Shown here: in pieces, positions 19,131-27,419 of the stretch | Numbering within the stretch: the first letter of the stretch is position 1 | Layout: the number at the start of each line of letters is the position of its first letter | Source: a bacterium | Lineage (GTDB): Bacteria; Armatimonadota; Abditibacteriia; Abditibacteriales; Abditibacteriaceae | Length of the DNA stretch: 64,000 nt | Direction of reading: 5' to 3' | Assembly: GCA_004172935.1 (NCBI GenBank) | Contig: SDZD01000021.1 | Span: forward strand, 1 to 64,000 | The notes under the pieces: model-generated | The model's database searches: none | The model's input: the letters and a program-made list of their open reading frames with translations, nothing else | What the model was told of the DNA's origin: nothing | Position numbers and translations under genes: made by a program

Positions 19131-20006
19131 GTGAATACCTCCCTATTAGCCGAACAGCGGCGCATCTTCACCTGTCGGGCAGGAAGCCATGCCTATGGCC
19201 TCAATACCGAAACCAGCGACGAGGATACTCGTGGCGTGTTTGTCGGCTTGCCCTCCAATGTCTGCGGACTCTTCCCCATCGAACACGTCGAGTACCACGG
19301 CGACTACATGGTCTACGAACTAAAAAAGTTCGTCTCGCTTGCCAAAGACTGCAACCCCAATATCATCGAGTTGCTCTACATCCATCCCGACGACATCTTG
19401 CTTTCCCATCCATTGTGGGAGCGCCTGCGCGAAAACCGCGATCTGTTTCTAACCAAGCGTGCCAAACACACCTTTTCGGGCTATGCCGTCGCGCAACTCA
19501 AAAAGATTCGCGGCCACAAAACTTGGGTGATGAACCCCCAGCCCGAAGAACCGCCTTCTCCAGCCAAGTTCGTGAAGCGCAAATACATCGAAGGTTTGGG
19601 ACAAATCGATGTTTTCGACCAGACTGCCTATGACGGCGCCTTGAAGCACTGGAAGCAATATTGGGAGTGGAAGGAGAACCGTAACCCCAAACGTGCTGCG
19701 ATGGAGGAGCAATCGGGATACGACCTCAAACACGCGATGCACCTCATCCGCTTGTTGCTGATGGGGCACGAAATCCTGCGTGGCGAGGGTGTTTTGGTAA
19801 AACGTCCCGACCGCGATTATCTGCTCTCCATCCGTAATGGAGCCTTTGCCTACGAAGACATCGTGGAAAAATCCGACAAATTAGTAGCTGAACTAGAGAT
19901 GCTATACGAAACATCAACTTTGCCCAAAGCGCCCGATGTCGAAAAAATCGACGCGCTATTGGTATCTATTTATCGTGACTTTTGGCGGGAAAGGAGTGAG
20001 ATTTGA
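19131..20006 (+). CDS. RlaP-family nucleotidyltransferase (RNA-repair-associated, pol-beta superfamily)
   Basis: A 291-residue protein with the pol-beta nucleotidyltransferase core: GSHAYG (residues 18-23) followed by SDEDTRGVFV, where Asp30 and Asp32 are the expected metal ligands. The C-terminal helical part (KHAMHLIRLLLMGHEIL, DRDYLLSIRNG) is typical of the RlaP (YcgL) family. The family was named for genomic links with RNA ligases and RNA-repair genes and is thought to modify RNA ends; the reaction is unproven. The GTG start fits family alignment. It is coupled to the GNAT and macrodomain genes downstream. Confidence 0.83.
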   Translation: MNTSLLAEQRRIFTCRAGSHAYGLNTETSDEDTRGVFVGLPSNVCGLFPIEHVEYHGDYMVYELKKFVSLAKDCNPNIIELLYIHPDDILLSHPLWERLRENRDLFLTKRAKHTFSGYAVAQLKKIRGHKTWVMNPQPEEPPSPAKFVKRKYIEGLGQIDVFDQTAYDGALKHWKQYWEWKENRNPKRAAMEEQSGYDLKHAMHLIRLLLMGHEILRGEGVLVKRPDRDYLLSIRNGAFAYEDIVEKSDKLVAELEMLYETSTLPKAPDVEKIDALLVSIYRDFWRERSEI

Positions 20007-20458
20007 GTTCATCATTTGAGGTGCGTGAAGTCACTTCCGCGCAAACACTGCCACTGCGGACGAAAGTTCTACGCCCTGGCTGTGAGCCGGACGAAGCCCT
20101 CTTCGCCGGACCAATGCCCCCCGATGCTCGCCATTTCGCCGCCTTCGATGGCGACGAAATCGTTGGTGTTGGCTTTATTGTCCGCGTTAAGGCTCCCTTC
20201 GATGACGAGCCAAACGCCTGGATGCTGCGCGGCATGGCCGTCGATCCCGATAAGCAAGGGCAGGGCATAGGTACCGCCGTAGTGCGCTACACCGTTGAAG
20301 AAGCCAATCTCGAAGGCGTCAAATTGTTCTGGTTCAATGCCCGCCGTCAAGCTGTCGGTTTCTATCGGCGCTTAGGCTTCGAATCCATCGGTGAAGAGTT
20401 CGAAATTGTAGGCGTTGGCCCCCACCTCCGCATGTTCCGTTGGCTACAGAATCCATGA
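20003..20458 (+). CDS. GNAT-family N-acetyltransferase
   Basis: A 151-residue acetyltransferase. The acetyl-CoA loop is MAVDPDKQGQGIGTAVV, and FWFNARRQAVGFYRRLGFE is the usual C-terminal half. The substrate is unknown. The TTG start overlaps the RlaP stop codon and is supported by AAGGAG at 19991-19996; its own stop overlaps the macrodomain start (ATGA). The three genes are therefore likely translated in a coupled manner. Confidence 0.85.
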   Translation: MSSSFEVREVTSAQTLPLRTKVLRPGCEPDEALFAGPMPPDARHFAAFDGDEIVGVGFIVRVKAPFDDEPNAWMLRGMAVDPDKQGQGIGTAVVRYTVEEANLEGVKLFWFNARRQAVGFYRRLGFESIGEEFEIVGVGPHLRMFRWLQNP

Positions 20459-20937
20459 TTCCAATTACTTACCTCAAGGGCGACGCGACAGCCCCCTCAG
20501 TCAAAGGCCCGCAAATTATCGCCCACGTATCTAACGACTTGGGCGGCTGGGGCAAAGGCTTCGTGCTGGCTCTTTCAAAGCGTTTCCCCGAACCAGAACG
20601 CGCTTATCGGGCATGGCATCGCGACCGCGCTAACAACGATTTCGGGCTGGGCGCCGCTCAACTCGTGAATGTTGGTCGCGATCTATGGGTTGCCAACATG
20701 ATAGGTCAACACGGTAAAACCTACAAAAGTTATACAGGGCCACCTCCTGTCCGTTATGAAGCCAGCGAAAGCGCCTTAGGCAAAGTTGGTGACTGGGCAC
20801 TCGAATACAGTGCTAGTGTCCACATGCCTCTTATCGGCGCTGGCCTTGCGGGCGGTAAGTGGGAGAAAATTGAACCCCTAATCATGGCGACACTATCTGA
20901 GCGAGATGTGGCCGTCTGGGTCTATGACTTTGAGTAA
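20455..20937 (+). CDS. Macrodomain protein (TARG1/ALC1-like class)
   Basis: A 160-residue single macrodomain. IIAHVSNDLGGWGKGFVLAL, the following KRFPEPERAYRAW and MPLIGAGLAGGKWEKIEPLI align by eye with TARG1-type macrodomains, which bind or remove ADP-ribose. The Lys of the catalytic pair appears present (SKRFP), but the position of the catalytic Asp (after GxGL) is Ala, so it may be an ADP-ribose reader or use another mechanism. Start chosen at the ATG overlapping the GNAT stop rather than a TTG 15 nt upstream. Confidence 0.82.
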   Translation: MIPITYLKGDATAPSVKGPQIIAHVSNDLGGWGKGFVLALSKRFPEPERAYRAWHRDRANNDFGLGAAQLVNVGRDLWVANMIGQHGKTYKSYTGPPPVRYEASESALGKVGDWALEYSASVHMPLIGAGLAGGKWEKIEPLIMATLSERDVAVWVYDFE

Positions 20938-21099
20938 ATGCCGCCAAAAACAGTCTCGTGCCAACGAAAACCTCTCCGTGAAGGATTGGCAAAAACTGCG
21001 CGGATAGCTTGCTTAATGAACTCTTAGCCACAAGTCGCGTCGAAACGATCAACCGAGGACGGGCAGGGCATTTGCTTTTCCCTTTTCTTGTAAACGATC

Positions 21100-21669
21100 A
21101 TGAAACGCTTCAACTTCAAACAAATCGGGCTTCTTGCCTTAACATTAGGAACGATGGCTGGCGCCGCAAGCGCTCAGGACAATGTGCGTGTCCGCATCAA
21201 CGGAACACCATTCCGTACACAGGTTGCCCCTGTCACCGAGAATGGCCGTGTGCTTGTCCCCATGCGCGCCATCTTCGAGGAACTGGGTGCCCGCGTCGAT
21301 TACAACAGCTACGACCGTAGTATTGTCGCACGCCGCGACGGTACCGTCGTCCGCATGACGCTTGGACGCGAGCGTGCTTTCGTTGGCAGCGATTCGGTGC
21401 GTCTCGATGTTCCGGCCCGCTCCTTCGATGGCCGCACCATGGTGCCCCTGCGCTTTGTGTCTGAGGCACTGGGCGCTAACGTCGACTACGATTCGTATCG
21501 CCAGTTGGTTTCTATCGAAGATGGCAGTGGACGCGACGCCAATCGCCCCCCTCGCGACCGTGACCGTCCTGACCGCCCTTGGCGCGAAGGTGATGCACCC
21601 CGCCGCGACCATGATGGCGATGGGGTCCCCAACAATCGAGATCGCTTCCCGAATAACGGCAATCGCTAA
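21100..21669 (+). CDS. Secreted copper-amine-oxidase N-terminal-domain protein
   Basis: A 189-residue exported protein: signal peptide to about residue 25 (GAASAQ), then a tandem-strand domain (VRVRINGTPF, VLVPMRAIFEELGARVDYN, TMVPLRFVSEALGANVDYD) matching the copper amine oxidase N-terminal domain, which is common on envelope proteins of several phyla and is not itself an oxidase. The C-terminal 45 residues are Arg/Asp-rich and end with DHDGDGVPNNRDRFPNN, a calcium-binding thrombospondin type 3-like motif. Probably an envelope or extracellular structural protein. Confidence 0.83.
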   Translation: MKRFNFKQIGLLALTLGTMAGAASAQDNVRVRINGTPFRTQVAPVTENGRVLVPMRAIFEELGARVDYNSYDRSIVARRDGTVVRMTLGRERAFVGSDSVRLDVPARSFDGRTMVPLRFVSEALGANVDYDSYRQLVSIEDGSGRDANRPPRDRDRPDRPWREGDAPRRDHDGDGVPNNRDRFPNNGNR

Positions 21670-21685
21670 AACTTAATTCAAAACG

Positions 21686-21716
21686 AAACCACAGAGACTC
21701 AAACTCTCTGTGGTTT
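21686..21716 (+). terminator. Terminator before folP
   Basis: AAACCACAGAGA (21686-21697) and its perfect complement (21705-21716) with a 7-nt loop and following T-rich tract. It ends the copper-amine-oxidase-domain gene. Confidence 0.85.
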
Positions 21717-21731
21717 TGTTTTTGAAGGCAG

Positions 21732-22592
21732 ATGAATGTTTCGATGAAAAAGTGGCACTGTGGACGCTATCAGCTCGATTTGGGGCGCAAAACTTATGTT
21801 ATGGGTATCGTCAACGCGACGCCTGACTCCTTTTCAGGTGATGGTATTTCCCCCATCAAAGCCATCGAGCGTGGACTGAGGATGATTGACAACGGCGCCC
21901 ACATCCTCGACATCGGTGGCGAATCGACTCGCCCCGGCTCAGAGCCTGTTCCTCTCGAAGAAGAATTAAAGCGCGTTCTCCCCGTCGTCGAAGGTTTGCT
22001 CGCTGCTGGTGCCGATGTTCCTCTCAGTATCGACACTACAAAAAGCGAAGTTGCTCGCCTCGCTGTCGAAGCGGGCGCCACCATCATCAACGACATCTCC
22101 GGCGCGACCTTTGACCCGAAAATGTTAGAAATCTGCGCACAGTCCAAGTGCGGAGTCGCGCTTATGCATCTGCGTGGCACACCGCAAACTATGGGGTGGA
22201 GTCGCCAGACTGACGATGCCCAGCACGATGTCGTTTCTGAAGTCCTTCACTTCTGGACGCAATGCCTTGCGGCGGCGCGTGCCGCCGGAATCGAGGACGA
22301 AAGATTATGTTTTGATGCCGGATTCGGCTTTGGAAAGTCGGTTGAAGAAAATTTGGAATTAATCCGACGCGGGCGCAAACTTGCGGCTTTCGGATTTCCC
22401 ACACTCAGTGGCACAAGTCGCAAATCGACTGTTGGCCGAATTTTAGATGGTGCCCCCGTCGAAGAGCGCCTGTTTGGAACCGCCTCCCTGGTCGCTCTCG
22501 CCATTCAAAATGGCGCTGACATCGTTCGCGTCCATGATGTCAAAGAAATATCGCAAGTCGCGCGCGTCGCTGATGCTGTATGTCGCAATTAA
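21732..22592 (+). CDS. folP: Dihydropteroate synthase
   Basis: Condenses p-aminobenzoate with 6-hydroxymethyl-dihydropterin pyrophosphate in folate synthesis. The 286-residue protein carries MGIVNATPDSFSGDG, DIGGESTRPG, LSIDTTKSEVA, the GTSRKS loop and the DIVRVHDV end. folK and folB lie 9 kb away on the minus strand. It overlaps the following PARG-like gene by 13 nt, a coupling with no obvious pathway meaning. Confidence 0.96.
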   Translation: MNVSMKKWHCGRYQLDLGRKTYVMGIVNATPDSFSGDGISPIKAIERGLRMIDNGAHILDIGGESTRPGSEPVPLEEELKRVLPVVEGLLAAGADVPLSIDTTKSEVARLAVEAGATIINDISGATFDPKMLEICAQSKCGVALMHLRGTPQTMGWSRQTDDAQHDVVSEVLHFWTQCLAAARAAGIEDERLCFDAGFGFGKSVEENLELIRRGRKLAAFGFPTLSGTSRKSTVGRILDGAPVEERLFGTASLVALAIQNGADIVRVHDVKEISQVARVADAVCRN

Positions 22593-23506
22593 ACCTTTTT
22601 GATGCCGATGAACCCATCGAGCCAGCTGCACTCGATGATAAGGCCGATGGCCAATTAAATCTTTTCGAGGCCAATGAACCCCCTCCTGTTATGTCTCTTT
22701 CTCGCTCCCGTGCCCGATTAATCGCGGCAGAAACTGTCGCTATTCTTGAACGCGGCTCTTACATTACCCCATCGGGCCAAACCATCAACATCGGAGCGGC
22801 TGTCAACGACGCCGTTCAAAATACTATCCACTATACCGAAGGCATTGTCCCAGAAATTGCTGCCTTCGAGCCGCGCCCGACTGTCATCGAAGTTCGTAAC
22901 GAAACCACATTCGCTGCCGCTCATCGGCTGGAATCTGCTGGGCTTCGCACTCTTGCGCTCAACTTCGCCTCTGCCAAAAGCATCGGCGGCGGTTGGAAAA
23001 ACGGCGCCCGCGCTCAGGAAGAATGCCTCTGTCGTGGCTCAGGACTCTCTTCGTGTTTAGAGGCGAACTTCGATTTCTACCAGTTTCACCTTGAACGCGG
23101 CGGCGGTCTCTACTCTGATTGGATGATGATGTCGCCCGGCGTCCCCGTTTTTCGCGGCGATGAACCCGAAGAAGCCCTTCTCGATACCTCTTGGACGACA
23201 TCGTTTCTGACAGCCGCCGCGCCCAATCGCAAAGCTATTCACTGGAACACCGAGCGCATCCTACCTGTGTTCGAGGCGCGTATCCACAAAGTTCTGGCTA
23301 TCGCTCTCGAACACAAATACGACGCCGTTGTTCTAGGCGCATGGGGATGTGGCGCTTTCGGCAACGACCCAAACGAAATCGCGCCCCTTTTCGCTAAAGT
23401 CCTCAATGGCCCCTTCGAGGGAGCCTTCGCCCATGCCGCCTTCGCAGTGCTGGATTATTCGCGAGACGATGCTATGATCGGTCCCTTCTATGGCGCTTTG
23501 ACTTAA
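22580..23506 (+). CDS. Microbial PARG-like protein (TIGR02452 family) with tandem clamp-binding-like motifs
   Basis: A 308-residue protein with the poly(ADP-ribose) glycohydrolase-type signature GGGWKNGARAQEECLCR (GGG 136-138, QEE 146-148), as in the TIGR02452/DUF2263 family of macrodomain hydrolases. The first 35 residues are a low-complexity tail with two near-identical copies of QLNLF (residues 3-7 and 25-29), each followed by an acidic EP stretch. QLNLF matches the consensus of bacterial sliding-clamp ligands. ATG start overlaps folP. The stop overlaps the convergent macrodomain gene. Confidence 0.85.
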   Translation: MSQLNLFDADEPIEPAALDDKADGQLNLFEANEPPPVMSLSRSRARLIAAETVAILERGSYITPSGQTINIGAAVNDAVQNTIHYTEGIVPEIAAFEPRPTVIEVRNETTFAAAHRLESAGLRTLALNFASAKSIGGGWKNGARAQEECLCRGSGLSSCLEANFDFYQFHLERGGGLYSDWMMMSPGVPVFRGDEPEEALLDTSWTTSFLTAAAPNRKAIHWNTERILPVFEARIHKVLAIALEHKYDAVVLGAWGCGAFGNDPNEIAPLFAKVLNGPFEGAFAHAAFAVLDYSRDDAMIGPFYGALT

Positions 23507-24141
23507 TAATGTCTCTGTAAATCGCGCGCTCTGTCGGTGTAAAGTTGCTGATGCCGCGAAGAAGCCTCTCCCCATGTGCGCGGAAATTCGTTGGTTTCCA
23601 GTAACACTTCGTCGATGGCAGCCCGTACCTGATGGGCGCACACATCGAAACCAACCTGTCCGACACCCGTTCCCAAACCAGGAAACGCGATAGCCTTTAC
23701 CTCATCCCGAATGGGTGTCCCGTCGGGGAAATTGCCTGTCTTCCACAGGCGTAGCACCGCTCTCGCCGCCAGATAGGGATTTACGGAGTCGCGTAAAATC
23801 ATCGGCACTCGCATGGTGGGGGCCGAAATTACATAGGGAATCTGCGCATCGTTGGTCGGCACTATCGCGGCGTTTCCCACGAGAAGTTCACCACCATGTT
23901 CTTCGCGAATGATTTCTTGTAGGCGCTTTTGTACGCCCCAACCAAAATGGCGCGAGTAGAGCATGTCGATGCCGCCATCCATGAAGCCAAACGAGTTGGC
24001 AGGAGATACGACTGCCTGACATTCAACGTCAAAAATCGACCCCATATGGGTTTGAACAAATGGTAACTCGCCGCAAAAGCGTATCCATGCTTCAAACAGG
24101 GGGCGTTCGACGGCAGTTAAATAGAGGGTGGGTGGTGTCAT
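23503..24141 (-). CDS. Macrodomain protein
   Basis: A 212-residue protein whose core is an ADP-ribose-binding macrodomain: AVVSPANSFGFMDGGID, the central VGNAAIVPTND, and KAIAFPGLGTGVGQV. The N-terminal 30 residues are unlike standard macrodomains. Such proteins bind or hydrolyse ADP-ribose derivatives, including ADP-ribose-1''-phosphate from tRNA-type splicing by KptA/Tpt1; a kptA gene occurs at 60.6 kb. Its stop codon overlaps that of the PARG-like gene by 4 nt, so the pair is convergent. Confidence 0.83.
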   Translation of the reverse strand: MTPPTLYLTAVERPLFEAWIRFCGELPFVQTHMGSIFDVECQAVVSPANSFGFMDGGIDMLYSRHFGWGVQKRLQEIIREEHGGELLVGNAAIVPTNDAQIPYVISAPTMRVPMILRDSVNPYLAARAVLRLWKTGNFPDGTPIRDEVKAIAFPGLGTGVGQVGFDVCAHQVRAAIDEVLLETNEFPRTWGEASSRHQQLYTDRARDLQRHY

Positions 24142-24218
24142 AACAGAGGAGAGTATGTTCCCCTGTTGAATTGTTTGACCAGCGGGGCCGAAAGGGCAAC
24201 CGCTGGTCGATGACTAAG

Positions 24219-25649
24219 TCAGCCCAATGGAAGGCGAATACAGAATTGGGTTCCTGTGCTGCCGGATTCGACTTTGATGTCGCCGCCATGACGGCCAACT
24301 ATAATGCGGTGCGCTATATCCAGCCCTAAACCTGTTCCCGATCCAACACCTTTCGTCGTGAAAAACGGCTCGAAGATTCGCTTTTGAATGTCTGCGGGGA
24401 TGCCAGGGCCATTGTCGCGAATTTTGATAAGCACATTGTTGGAGTCGTGGTGTGTGGCAATGGAAATCTGGGCGCCTTTTTTGGCATCATCGCCCGTTTT
24501 CAGAGCGTCTGCAGCGTTATCCAGAATGTTGGTCCACACCTGATTGAGTTCCGAACCATGCGCCATAAATTCGGGAATATCGCAGTCGTAGTCAGTTTTG
24601 ACTTCGATGCCACGTAGCTTATATTTGAGCATCGTCAGCGTTGAATCAATACCCTCGTGGATGTTAATTCTCTGCTGAGGTGCTTCATCCAAATGTGAGT
24701 ACGATTTAACCGCTCCCACCAGATGTGAGATAGAGTTGGAAGCCCGCTCGATTTCCAAAGCTAACCCGTCCGCTCGCAAACTCGCTTCCAACCATTCGAC
24801 TACGGCTCCCAATGCTTTGCAGGTTACTTGCTCCGACAACAACTCGAACGACTTCAGATTCACTCCCGATGCCACAAAAGTTGGGGCCAATTTGTAGCCG
24901 TCCTTCACCTCATGGTCGTCCAGCCAGTCGGCCAGTTCGTCTTCCATATCGGCGCGTTGCATGGCGCTTATTTTGTCGGCGGGACGGTTTTCGGCGTGGT
25001 CATAGGCTGCCTCGCGCATCGACTTCAACAGGCTGCACTGTGATGGTTCAAAGCCCAAGCCATGCATGGCAATGGCGCACATCTCCACTTCGCGCATCGC
25101 GCCGCGCAGTTGGGACGCGGCCCGTTTGGTCGCGGCTGCCGGATTATTGAGTTCGTGCGCCAAGCCCGCTGCGAGCGTGCCAAGCGAAATCAATTTTTCG
25201 CGTGTTTGGCTCAGCGATTCAAGGTGTTGCATCCGCATCGCCATCGTGCGTGTCACTTCGCGCGCAATGCCGGGGCACGAGGCGAACAGCGCCCAAAACG
25301 CTGGTGCATCCAACCGATAAGCGACGACATTGCCCGCTGCCTGTCCACCCGCAACAAAGACGTTGTCGGTCATCAGCGGAATTTCTCCGAAGAACACGCC
25401 TGGTTTGTGTGTGGTGAGCAACATCTCCGCGTTGTTCGCCTTGCCCACTTTCTTCATGACCCGAAGCTCGCCTTCGAGGACCAGATAGAAGGCTGCGGGA
25501 TCGCCCTCATGACACAGCCATTCGCCCGACTTTAAGCGAACTTCTTCGCCGCGCGAGAGGTGTTCCAGGCAAGTCGTGTCGCCCGAATCGAGCCATGCCG
25601 CGAAGACGGGCACACGGCGCAATATCTCTAATTTGTCGCAGTCGATCAT
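24219..25649 (-). CDS. Sensor histidine kinase with N-terminal cyclic-nucleotide-binding-like domain
   Basis: A 476-residue kinase: a cNMP-binding-fold domain (residues 10-130, with GVFFGEIPLMTDN at the phosphate cassette but no clear cassette Arg), a DHp helix with His165 in LAAGLAHELNNPAAA, and a HATPase domain (NILDNAADAL, DNGPGI, GTGLGLDIAHRI). No transmembrane segment is present, so it senses inside the cell. The ATG at MIDCDKLEIL is preceded by AAGGAA at good spacing; the longer reading overlaps the upstream gene. It lies 34 nt after the response-regulator/reductase fusion, its probable partner. Confidence 0.92.
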   Translation of the reverse strand: MIDCDKLEILRRVPVFAAWLDSGDTTCLEHLSRGEEVRLKSGEWLCHEGDPAAFYLVLEGELRVMKKVGKANNAEMLLTTHKPGVFFGEIPLMTDNVFVAGGQAAGNVVAYRLDAPAFWALFASCPGIAREVTRTMAMRMQHLESLSQTREKLISLGTLAAGLAHELNNPAAATKRAASQLRGAMREVEMCAIAMHGLGFEPSQCSLLKSMREAAYDHAENRPADKISAMQRADMEDELADWLDDHEVKDGYKLAPTFVASGVNLKSFELLSEQVTCKALGAVVEWLEASLRADGLALEIERASNSISHLVGAVKSYSHLDEAPQQRINIHEGIDSTLTMLKYKLRGIEVKTDYDCDIPEFMAHGSELNQVWTNILDNAADALKTGDDAKKGAQISIATHHDSNNVLIKIRDNGPGIPADIQKRIFEPFFTTKGVGSGTGLGLDIAHRIIVGRHGGDIKVESGSTGTQFCIRLPLG

Positions 25650-25683
25650 GTAATTTCCTTGTGCTAGGATAGGCGCCTGAGTC

Positions 25684-27342
25684 CTATCGGACGTTCCGTA
25701 GGTATTGATGCACCAGAGAAATGGAGGTCGAGCCTTCGCCAACTCCGCTGGCAACGCGCTTCATCGAGCCATGACGCACATCGCCCGCAACGAATACACC
25801 GGGAACACTGGTTTCCAGCGCCATTGGGTCGCGGTCGAGCGGCCAATCTTTGGCGACTTTGCCACCTTCGAGCAAATCGACTCCGCTCAAAATGAAGCCC
25901 TTCTCATCGCGCTTGACGGTGCCTGATACGAAGTCGGTGAACGGTTCGGCGCCGATGAATATAAATAATCCCGTTGTTTCAACGCGCCGTTGTTCGCCTG
26001 TTTCGACGTGTTCGAGGGTCAACGCTTCCAACTGCTCTTCGCCGTGTGCCTCCACGACTTTGGTGAAAGACACGACTTCGATGTTGGGAGCCTTTTCGAT
26101 GCGCTCCATCAGATAGTCGCTCATACCAGCGCCCAATTCCTTGGCGCGGATGACCATCTTGACTTCTTTGGCGAAGGCTGAGAAATGCATCGCTGCCTGT
26201 CCTGCCGAGTTGGCGCCGCCCACGATATACACCGTCTCGTCTTTGAACAGAGAAGCCTCTTGCATGGTGGCGCCATAGTACACGCCTTTGCCTTGCAGGG
26301 GGACTAGTCCCGGTGCGTCCAGTTGGCGCCAGCGCACACCCGTCGCGATGAGTACGACATGGCCCGCGATTTTCGTCCCGTCAACCAAACGAACCACGCG
26401 GAATGGCCCGTTAACCTCGATACCGCAAACCTCTTGAGGTGCCAGAATTTCGACGCCAAATTTGCTGGCCTGAGTGACGGCGCGGCGCGATAGTTCCGCG
26501 CCCGATACGCCACCTGGAAAGCCGAGATAGTTTTCGATGAGCGAACTCGAACCTGCCTGACCACCGGGAGCTGTACGCTCGATCATCACAGTTTTAAGCC
26601 CCTCTGAGGAGCCGTATACCGCTGCCGCCAGACCTGCTGGCCCGCCACCGATGATGATGAGGTCGTAGAAATCGAGTGTTGCCTGTGTGCGCAAGCCAAC
26701 CCGCTGGGCCAACGAAGGATGGTCGGGGTTCTCCAGGCGAGTGCCATCGGGCAAGACCACAATCGGCAAACGGGCGTTCGGCGATTGTGTCGCCAGACGG
26801 GACGCTTCATCGTCAGCGCTCAAATCGAGCCACTGGAAGGGAATCTGGTTGCGCCCCAGGAAATCTTTGAGCGCGTGAGAATCGGGCGACCAACGATGAC
26901 CAATGACTTGAATGCCGTCAAATTTCGGACGGTAGCCCACTTGCCATTCTTCCAGCAAATCGTCGAGCGTTGGATACAACTTGACTTCGGGCGGATCCCA
27001 CGGCTTGAGCAGATAATAGTCGAGCCGCACAGCGTTGATTGCCTTAATCGCTGCTTCGGTATCGGCGTAAGCCGTCAACAGAACGCGGCGCGCATCGGGG
27101 AACAACTCTTTGGCCTGTTCGAGCAATTCAACGCCGCTCATGTCTGGCATCCGTTGGTCGGATAGGATGAGGGCGACTGAGTCGCCGCGCGATTGAATTT
27201 CGCGTAGTGCTTCCAGCGCGGAAGTGCCACCATCGGCGCGCACGATGCGGTAGCGGTCAGCGAAGCGGCGGCGTAAATCGGAGTAGACCGCGTTGAGAAC
27301 TTGCGGGTCGTCGTCAACAGCTAAAATCGTGGGCTTGGCCAT
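25684..27342 (-). CDS. Response regulator fused to glutaredoxin-like and thioredoxin-reductase-like domains
   Basis: A 552-residue three-part protein. Receiver domain, residues 1-125, with VDDDPQVL, phosphoacceptor Asp62 in LSDQRMPDMSG and KPW. A glutaredoxin-like fold, about 140-215, where the active-site CxxC is replaced by SPDS. A thioredoxin-reductase-like flavoprotein, about 225-552, with GGGPAGLAAAVYG, GGANSAGQAAMHF and VFVAGDVR. The reductase CxxC site is missing (YYGATMQEA). It may reduce another acceptor or act as a redox or NAD(P)H sensor controlled by phosphorylation by the kinase downstream. Confidence 0.9.
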   Translation of the reverse strand: MAKPTILAVDDDPQVLNAVYSDLRRRFADRYRIVRADGGTSALEALREIQSRGDSVALILSDQRMPDMSGVELLEQAKELFPDARRVLLTAYADTEAAIKAINAVRLDYYLLKPWDPPEVKLYPTLDDLLEEWQVGYRPKFDGIQVIGHRWSPDSHALKDFLGRNQIPFQWLDLSADDEASRLATQSPNARLPIVVLPDGTRLENPDHPSLAQRVGLRTQATLDFYDLIIIGGGPAGLAAAVYGSSEGLKTVMIERTAPGGQAGSSSLIENYLGFPGGVSGAELSRRAVTQASKFGVEILAPQEVCGIEVNGPFRVVRLVDGTKIAGHVVLIATGVRWRQLDAPGLVPLQGKGVYYGATMQEASLFKDETVYIVGGANSAGQAAMHFSAFAKEVKMVIRAKELGAGMSDYLMERIEKAPNIEVVSFTKVVEAHGEEQLEALTLEHVETGEQRRVETTGLFIFIGAEPFTDFVSGTVKRDEKGFILSGVDLLEGGKVAKDWPLDRDPMALETSVPGVFVAGDVRHGSMKRVASGVGEGSTSISLVHQYLRNVR

Positions 27343-27419
27343 AAATTATTGGTTTAACGTGCCTATGAAGACATGCATATGGAAAAGCACGTCGTATATA
27401 TGTAATTTTAAGCGGACGT

